From the NCBI GenBank assembly GCA_023399095.1, contig JAEWQS010000034.1, positions 1-6,264 of the forward strand: a stretch of 6,264 bases of DNA. Direction: 5' to 3'. The DNA comes from Bacillota bacterium. Lineage in GTDB: Bacteria > Bacillota > Clostridia > Christensenellales > SZUA-584. This document shows, in pieces, positions 1-4,112 of this stretch; position 1 is the first letter of the stretch; every line of letters begins with the position of its first letter. Below the pieces are notes generated by a model. The model did no database searches and was not told the DNA's origin. It saw nothing but the letters and a program-made list of their open reading frames with translations. A program made the position numbers and the translations under genes.

Positions 1-304
1 TGCCTTTGCTCTTGAGATGCTCAATGATATCCTTTATGCCGTCAAACGGATGCGGATACTGCTCGTGCAGCTCTTCATAGCTCCTGAGGTAGTTCGAAAG
101 TCCCTTTTCATAGTGCTCAGGAATCAGAGCGTTGATCGTGCCTTCTTCCGAAGGGCCGAACGTCGCGGTGATCTCCTCGTCGCTGAGGCTTCTGAGCGCC
201 AGCGGCTCAATCGCGTTGCGAAATGCGCCGATGCAAAGCGGCATCGTGTCGCCGAGGGTGCCGTCCATATCAAAAATTACTGCCTTAATCATGCTGTCTT
301 TCAT
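1..304 (-). CDS. HAD-superfamily hydrolase (phosphoglycolate phosphatase / beta-phosphoglucomutase-like), N-terminal part
   Basis: The minus strand reads open from an ATG at 304 to the left edge, giving 101 codons of the N-terminus; the 3' end lies outside the window. The protein begins MKDSMIKAVIFDMDGTLGDT. This carries HAD motif I (D-x-D-G-T), with the nucleophile Asp12 and acid/base Asp14. The following helical stretch, rich in Glu, Leu and Tyr and ending near PHPFDGIKDIIEHLKSKG, fits a C1 helical cap as in subfamily IA enzymes. Such enzymes dephosphorylate small phosphometabolites in the cytoplasm; the substrate cannot be told from this fragment. An in-frame TGA four codons upstream limits the start to ATG 304 or ATG 292. 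A GAGGAG sequence (312-307) sits rather close to the first and rather far from the second, so the choice is uncertain. The gene is GC-rich, unlike the adjacent regulator, and appears to have its own promoter. Confidence 0.85.
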   Translation of the reverse strand, partial: MKDSMIKAVIFDMDGTLGDTMPLCIGAFRNAIEPLALRSLSDEEITATFGPSEEGTINALIPEHYEKGLSNYLRSYEELHEQYPHPFDGIKDIIEHLKSKG

Positions 305-359
305 TGCTCCTCATAAAATCATTTATACTGTCATTATATACAATACAAATATCAGAGTG

Positions 360-388
360 ACGCTACCACGCCAGAATCATGTTGTCAA
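360..388 (-). promoter_or_regulatory. Possible promoter for the HAD hydrolase gene
   Basis: On the minus strand a perfect -35 TTGACA (388-383) is followed after 17 bases by TAGCGT (365-360). That hexamer keeps the first, second and last bases of TATAAT and is preceded by TG at the extended -10 position. Transcription would start near 353 and leave a leader of about 50 bases. A second candidate -10, a perfect TATAAT at 338-333, lies closer to the gene but has no good -35 at 17-18 bases. Either would let the HAD gene be transcribed separately from the regulator. The gap between the two genes (305-421) also holds a weak 5-bp stem (TGGCG/CGTCA, one G-U pair) with no T-run, so I do not call a terminator there. 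Confidence 0.35.
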
Positions 389-421
389 GTTTTACAAATT
401 CGATTTAATATAGCGGCTTAA

Positions 422-1087
422 TCACGGTTTTGATTGTGCAGCAGTTGTGGATTTCTGTGTGCCCAAAAACAATCCGAAGCCGGGTAGCAAAAACGTTACC
501 GGTACGCTTGCCATAAAAGAAGTCACATTAAACAGAAAGAAATTTACAGCACCAGAGAACCAAAGCAATACAACAATATAGTAAAATGAAAGCACGGTGA
601 TGCTGGTGATAAGAAGAGCCCTTTTGGCAGTTGTGTTGTGTATTTTAAGATGCCATAGCAGTGACGCCCCATGAAGAGCGGCAATTGTGGCAGAAAGGTA
701 TATGATAGGTAGAATATACATGCTAAACAGAAAATAAGTAACCATGTCAAAATTGGATTCGCCGACTTGTTTTAAATACGGTTTATAACAAGTATAAAAA
801 ATTGCGACAGCTATTGTGAGCAGGCCAAATATGATGAGGTTTCGTTTATGCCGTTTATTTGATTCCGGATCTATGCTTGCTGCTTTTTTTCTGCCGTATA
901 TCACAGCCAATATATCCACATCGAAAAATCGTGCTATGCTGTTAAGCGTATCAAGATCGGGCTGTGTGCGGCCCGTTTCCCATTGTGAAACGGCTTGCCT
1001 GGTGACATAAAGACTGTCGGCCAGCGTTTCCTGTGATACTCGGTTTTCTTTTCTCAGCGTTTTTATGTGTTTGCCGACGTCATTCAT
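422..1087 (-). CDS. XRE-family helix-turn-helix regulator with membrane-spanning C-terminal domain
   Basis: A 221-residue protein. Residues 1-65 form a Cro/C1-type DNA-binding domain: helix 2 SQETLADSL (18-26) and recognition helix TRQAVSQWETG (29-39), followed by the typical PDLDTLNSIARFFDV segment (43-57). A short basic linker (66-82, GRKKAA...NKRHKRN) leads to a hydrophobic half with about four predicted membrane segments, near residues 84-100, 116-138, 157-178 and 188-209. The protein would therefore sit in the membrane with its DNA-binding head in the cytoplasm. The reading frame extends 28 codons further upstream, but ATG 1087 is preceded by GGGAGG seven bases away (1100-1095) and starts exactly at the conserved domain, so I use it. 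No ligand or target is recognisable. It is divergent from the dehydrogenase operon and could regulate it or itself; both are inference. Its base composition is visibly more AT-rich than its neighbours. Confidence 0.88.
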   Translation of the reverse strand: MNDVGKHIKTLRKENRVSQETLADSLYVTRQAVSQWETGRTQPDLDTLNSIARFFDVDILAVIYGRKKAASIDPESNKRHKRNLIIFGLLTIAVAIFYTCYKPYLKQVGESNFDMVTYFLFSMYILPIIYLSATIAALHGASLLWHLKIHNTTAKRALLITSITVLSFYYIVVLLWFSGAVNFFLFNVTSFMASVPVTFLLPGFGLFLGTQKSTTAAQSKP

Positions 1088-1121
1088 GCACTTTCCTCCC
1101 AAAGATATGTATTGTATAAAC

Positions 1122-1150
1122 ATGTTAACAATCACACACGGATTTGTCAC
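1122..1150 (-). promoter_or_regulatory. Weak candidate promoter for the XRE regulator
   Basis: On the minus strand GTGACA (1150-1145, five of six bases of TTGACA) is followed after 17 bases by TAACAT (1127-1122, four of six of TATAAT). A competing -10, TACAAT (1116-1111, five of six), has no good partner -35. The AACATGTT palindrome (1119-1126) covers the proposed -10, which is where an autorepressor could bind. The regulator start codon lies 34 bases downstream of the proposed -10. Treat as tentative. Confidence 0.3.
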
Positions 1151-1163
1151 GCAAGCGTTTGTT

Positions 1164-1178
1164 GCGGTCAAAAACCGC
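1164..1178. repeat. Small inverted repeat (GCGGT-CAAAA-ACCGC)
   Basis: Five-base perfect arms flank a five-base loop in the middle of the divergent region. There is no T-run after it on either strand, so it does not look like an intrinsic terminator. It stands out as a GC-rich patch in AT-rich DNA, but an inverted repeat this short can occur by chance. Confidence 0.3.
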
Positions 1179-1258
1179 GCTGATTTTGAGTATAATTATG
1201 GTATCTTCTAATCACGCTTCACTTTCATGAAATTTCTATTAACGGCACAAAATAATCT

Positions 1259-1280
1259 TTGTGTGAACGTTGACACACAA
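1259..1280. promoter_or_regulatory. cre box (CcpA operator) within a 22-bp inverted repeat
   Basis: Positions 1262-1275 read TGTGAACGTTGACA, which matches every defined position of the catabolite-responsive element consensus TGWNANCGNTNWCA. The site lies inside a longer inverted repeat with perfect seven-base arms, TTGTGTG (1259-1265) and CACACAA (1274-1280). Its right half coincides with the TTGACA -35 hexamer of the operon promoter (1270-1275), so a bound protein would block RNA polymerase. CcpA with phosphorylated HPr is the known reader of such sites in Firmicutes and represses catabolic operons when preferred sugars are present. The match is seen directly; binding by CcpA is inferred. 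Another LacI-family repressor with a similar operator is the main alternative. Confidence 0.72.
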
Positions 1281-1299
1281 TATGAGATAATGTTAATAT
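1270..1299 (+). promoter_or_regulatory. Candidate sigma-70/SigA-type promoter of the dehydrogenase operon
   Basis: A perfect -35 TTGACA (1270-1275) is followed after 18 bases by TAATAT (1294-1299, four of six of TATAAT). The overlapping TTAATA (1293-1298) gives a 17-base spacer. Transcription would start near 1306, leaving a leader of about 80 bases before the E2 start codon. A better -10-like hexamer, TATGAT (1297-1302), lies 21 bases from the -35, which is too far. The -35 is shared with the cre box, consistent with a repressible promoter. Confidence 0.55.
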
Positions 1300-1329
1300 G
1301 ATACACAACAAATGTTACTTTTTATCATA
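1297..1329. repeat. Inverted repeat TATGATA / TATCATA around the putative transcription start
   Basis: Perfect seven-base arms (1297-1303 and 1323-1329) are separated by 19 bases and span the predicted start site. The left arm is upstream of the predicted start, so this would act as a DNA site and not as an RNA hairpin. The sequence is AT-rich, and one such repeat in a region this size is not surprising by chance. Confidence 0.25.
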
Positions 1330-1384
1330 AGCAAAGAGACAAACGAGCAAATCAATGTAAATTTAACATAAACGGAGGTTTTCA

Positions 1385-2713
1385 ATGGCAGTTGGTGTGA
1401 TCATGCCCCGTCAAGGGCAGTCGGTAGAAAGCTGCATCATCGAGTGGCGCGTCAAAGAGGGCGACACAGTCAAGGAAGGCGATATCCTTTTTGCGTATGA
1501 GACAGACAAAGCGTCCTTCGAAGAGGAAAGTCCGGCAGCGGGAACGGTACTGAAGCTGCTTGTGGCGGACGGCGACGATGTGCCCTGTCTGGATACGGTT
1601 TTGGTGCTGGGTGAGCCCGGTGAAGATATTTCGTCGTTCTTAAAGGACGGCGGCGCCGAGCAAGCCGCTTCAACAGCAGAGCAAACGGAAGAATCGGCTG
1701 CGCCCAAGGCAGAGCCTGTTGCCACAGCGGCGGCAACGACAACAGATACGGACATCATGAAGATATCTCCGCGCGCCAAAGGCATTGCGGAGCGGAAGGG
1801 GCTGGACTTAAGCAAAGCCGTGCCCACAGGCCCAAATGGGCGCATCATCGAGCGCGACATGGCAGTGCTTGCCGAAAAGGGATATAAGGTGACAGGTGCG
1901 GCAAGCGGCGCTTATCAGGGCGGCGCACAAGGCAGCGGCCTTGGCGGCGCTGTCACGACAAGCGATCTGAGCGCGACACCTGCGGCGGCTCCGGCAGCGG
2001 CGGCGGCTGTTCCCGAAGCGGCGTATACAGACGTGAAGCTCTCGGGTGTGCGCAAGGCCATAGCAAAATCCATGCATGCGTCGCTGTCACAGATGGCGCA
2101 GCTCACGCATCAGTCCAGCTTCGATGCCACGGCGATACTTGCGTATCGCGAGCGTATCAAAACGAACATGGAAAAGCTCGGCCTGCCTAACATCACACTC
2201 AACGATATTGTGCTGTATGCGGTGTCAAGAACGCTGAAAAACCACCCCGAATTGAACGCGCATTTCCTCGGCGATTCCATGCGGCTGTTCAGCAGTGTGA
2301 ACCTTGGCATGGCGGTTGATACCGAAAGGGGACTGCTAGTGCCCACTGTGTTCGGCGCGGATAAACTGTCTCTCGCGGCACTCGCGGCCAAAGCAAAGGA
2401 GCTTGCGGCAGCGGCGCAGTCCGGCAAGATTTCGCCTGATCTGCTTTCAGACGGCACATTTACCGTATCCAACCTCGGCGCATTCGGCATCGAGATGTTC
2501 ACACCTGTGATCAATCCGCCGCAGACGGCGATTCTCGGCGTGTGCAACATCATATACCGCCAGAAGAAGGTGGGAGAACAGTTCGTGACATACCCCGCGA
2601 TGGGACTCTCGCTCACATACGACCACCGCGCGGTGGACGGTGCGCCTGCATCACGGTTTTTAAAAGACCTCTGCACATCGCTTGAGGCTTTCGACATACT
2701 GCTGGCGAAATAA
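1385..2713 (+). CDS. Dihydrolipoamide acyltransferase (E2) of a 2-oxoacid or acetoin dehydrogenase complex
   Basis: A 442-residue E2 core subunit that transfers an acyl group from its lipoyl arm to CoA. Residues 1-80 form a single lipoyl domain, with the lipoylated lysine expected at Lys42 in ETDKAS. A flexible Ala/Thr/Glu linker (about 91-123) leads to the peripheral-subunit-binding domain (about 127-164, ISPRAKGIAERKGLDLSKAV then GPNGRIIERD), which docks E1 or E3. A second Gly/Ala/Pro-rich linker (166-213) leads to the catalytic domain (214-442). That domain contains the active-site motif DHRAVDG with His414 and Asp418. Length and domain order are normal for a one-lipoyl E2. The start is fixed by GGAGG (1374-1378), six bases upstream of the ATG. 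It is the first gene of the operon, with E3 following after 11 bases. The GAPASRFL context after the active site resembles pyruvate and acetoin E2s more than branched-chain E2s, but the substrate remains uncertain, so no symbol is given. Confidence 0.93.
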   Translation: MAVGVIMPRQGQSVESCIIEWRVKEGDTVKEGDILFAYETDKASFEEESPAAGTVLKLLVADGDDVPCLDTVLVLGEPGEDISSFLKDGGAEQAASTAEQTEESAAPKAEPVATAAATTTDTDIMKISPRAKGIAERKGLDLSKAVPTGPNGRIIERDMAVLAEKGYKVTGAASGAYQGGAQGSGLGGAVTTSDLSATPAAAPAAAAAVPEAAYTDVKLSGVRKAIAKSMHASLSQMAQLTHQSSFDATAILAYRERIKTNMEKLGLPNITLNDIVLYAVSRTLKNHPELNAHFLGDSMRLFSSVNLGMAVDTERGLLVPTVFGADKLSLAALAAKAKELAAAAQSGKISPDLLSDGTFTVSNLGAFGIEMFTPVINPPQTAILGVCNIIYRQKKVGEQFVTYPAMGLSLTYDHRAVDGAPASRFLKDLCTSLEAFDILLAK

Positions 2714-2724
2714 GGAGGGCAACA

Positions 2725-4089
2725 ATGGTTTATGATCTGATAGTGATTGGCGGCGGCCCCGCTGGCTACCTCGGCGCGGAACGCGCAGGCCACGCGGGAC
2801 TCAAAACGCTGCTGTTTGAAAAGCGCAGTGTGGGCGGCGTCTGCCTCAATGAAGGCTGCATTCCCACGAAAACGCTGCTGTATTCGGCAAAGATAAAGGA
2901 CAGTGCGTCTCATGGCGATGTGTATGGCGTCAGCATACAGGGCGCACAGCTCAACCACAGCGCGGTGATTGCGCGTAAAAACAAAGTGGTGAAAACGCTC
3001 GTGAGCGGCGTGGGAGCCACGCTCAAGGGCGCAGGTGTCACGGTTGTTAAAGCCACGGCCACGGTCACCGGCAAGAACACGGACGGCTTCACCGTGACGG
3101 ATGGTAAAGATGTCTATACGGGCAAACGCCTGCTCATCGCGGCGGGCTCGGAGACGGCAGTGCCGCCCATTCCGGGGCTGGCGGACGCGATAAAGAGCGG
3201 CTTTGTGCTGACCAGCCGTGAAATGCTGGATATCACCGAAGTGCCGAAGAAGCTTATCGTGATCGGCGGCGGCGTGATCGGCCTTGAGATGGCGAGCTAT
3301 TTCTGCTCAGCCGGTTCCGAAGTGACTGTGATCGAGATGCTGGATGCCATCGGCGGCCCGATCGACGCGGACATTGCGGCGATACTCAAAAAGAACCTTG
3401 TCAAGAAGGGCATTACCTTTCAGCTGGGCTGTAAGGTGACGGGTATTTCGAACAAAGTGGAATATCTGGATGCGAACGGCAAAGCGGCGACGCTCGCGGC
3501 AGACAAGGTACTGCTTTCCATCGGGAGGCGGCCAGTGGCGAACGGCCTTGGCCTTGAGACCATAGGTGTGCTGACGGAGCGCGGCGCGGTGGTGACGGAC
3601 AGCCATTTGCAAACGAATATCCCCGGCGTGTATGCCGCGGGAGACGTCAACGGCAAATCGCTGCTGGCGCATACGGCATACCGTGAGGCCGAGGTGGCAG
3701 TGAACCACATGACAGGCAAAAAGGATATCATGCGTTACGACGCGATACCCGCCGTCATATACACCACGCCCGAAGTCGCGGGTGTCGGGCTTACCCAACA
3801 GGCGGCCAAGGAAAAGGGCATTGATGTGACGGTGAAGAGCATCACGATGAACTTCTCGGGGCGTTATCTCGCGGAGAATGACAAGGGCGACGGTATCATT
3901 ACGATCGTGGTGGACAACAAATGGAACAAGCTCATTGGCGTTCACATGATTTCGAGCTACGCGTCCGAAATTATCTACGGTGCAGTGATGATGATAGAAA
4001 AGGAAATGACAATCGACGAAATCAAACAGCTGGTGTTTCCGCATCCGACGGTATGCGAAGCGCTGCGTGAAGCCATCTTCCAGCTGTAG
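2725..4089 (+). CDS. lpdA: Dihydrolipoamide dehydrogenase (E3)
   Basis: A 454-residue FAD flavoprotein that reoxidises the dihydrolipoyl group of E2 and reduces NAD+ to NADH. The N-terminal FAD-binding motif is GGGPAG (9-14). The redox-active disulfide is Cys40/Cys45 in GGVCLNEGCIPTK. The NAD-binding motif GGGVIGLE is at 181-188, and the second FAD contact TNIPGVYAAGDV at 297-308. The C-terminal dimerisation domain ends with the catalytic His440-Glu445 pair in FPHPTVCEAL. Many aerobic relatives read HAHPT here; the FPHPT form appears to be a variant seen in anaerobic Firmicutes (from memory). Length is normal and there is no fused lipoyl domain. An AAGGAGGG ribosome-binding site (2712-2719) overlaps the E2 stop codon and lies five bases before the ATG, which suggests tight co-expression with E2. 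Confidence in family is very high. Other complexes in the same cell might share this subunit. Confidence 0.96.
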   Translation: MVYDLIVIGGGPAGYLGAERAGHAGLKTLLFEKRSVGGVCLNEGCIPTKTLLYSAKIKDSASHGDVYGVSIQGAQLNHSAVIARKNKVVKTLVSGVGATLKGAGVTVVKATATVTGKNTDGFTVTDGKDVYTGKRLLIAAGSETAVPPIPGLADAIKSGFVLTSREMLDITEVPKKLIVIGGGVIGLEMASYFCSAGSEVTVIEMLDAIGGPIDADIAAILKKNLVKKGITFQLGCKVTGISNKVEYLDANGKAATLAADKVLLSIGRRPVANGLGLETIGVLTERGAVVTDSHLQTNIPGVYAAGDVNGKSLLAHTAYREAEVAVNHMTGKKDIMRYDAIPAVIYTTPEVAGVGLTQQAAKEKGIDVTVKSITMNFSGRYLAENDKGDGIITIVVDNKWNKLIGVHMISSYASEIIYGAVMMIEKEMTIDEIKQLVFPHPTVCEALREAIFQL

Positions 4090-4112
4090 AATATTTTATA
4101 AGGAGCTAAGAC

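Larger units (their letters stand above)
1088..1384. other. Divergent intergenic control region
   Basis: This AT-rich, non-coding stretch separates the start of the minus-strand regulator from the start of the plus-strand E2 gene. It contains the operon promoter with its cre box, a weak candidate promoter for the regulator, a small hairpin and several short repeats, each listed separately. I see no convincing small gene. A TATAAT at 1191-1196 on the plus strand lacks a good -35 element. No sigma-54 type GG-N10-GC element is visible, although many acetoin dehydrogenase operons use one. Confidence 0.8.

Noticed and set aside
355..380. Intrinsic terminator after the XRE regulator
   Set aside because: The only stem is five base pairs with a G-U pair and has no downstream T-run on the minus strand.
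17..413. Plus-strand open frames over the left end (17-316 and 132-413)
   Set aside because: They lie opposite the HAD hydrolase, whose minus-strand frame has a clear catalytic motif and start region; their translations have no recognisable domain.
1088..1171. 28-codon N-terminal extension of the XRE regulator
   Set aside because: The extension has no conserved character and covers the promoter region, while the inner ATG at 1087 has a strong GGGAGG site at ideal spacing and begins at the domain boundary.
1201..1384. Sigma-54 promoter as in AcoR-controlled acetoin operons
   Set aside because: No TGGCAC-N5-TTGC-like element was found; the only GGCAC (near 1244) lacks GC at the required distance, and a sigma-70 type promoter is present.
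1660..2030. Low-complexity Ala/Pro/Gly-rich DNA in the E2 gene as a repeat element
   Set aside because: It is explained by the two flexible linkers around the subunit-binding domain, a normal feature of E2 proteins.
1411..2958. Long minus-strand frames opposite the E2 gene
   Set aside because: They are shadows of a GC-rich coding sequence; translations are Arg/Ala/Ser-rich and lack start signals or domains.
3307..4044. Minus-strand frame of 245 codons opposite the E3 gene
   Set aside because: The plus strand encodes an intact E3 with all catalytic residues; the antisense product is His/Arg-rich and has no ribosome-binding site that I could identify.
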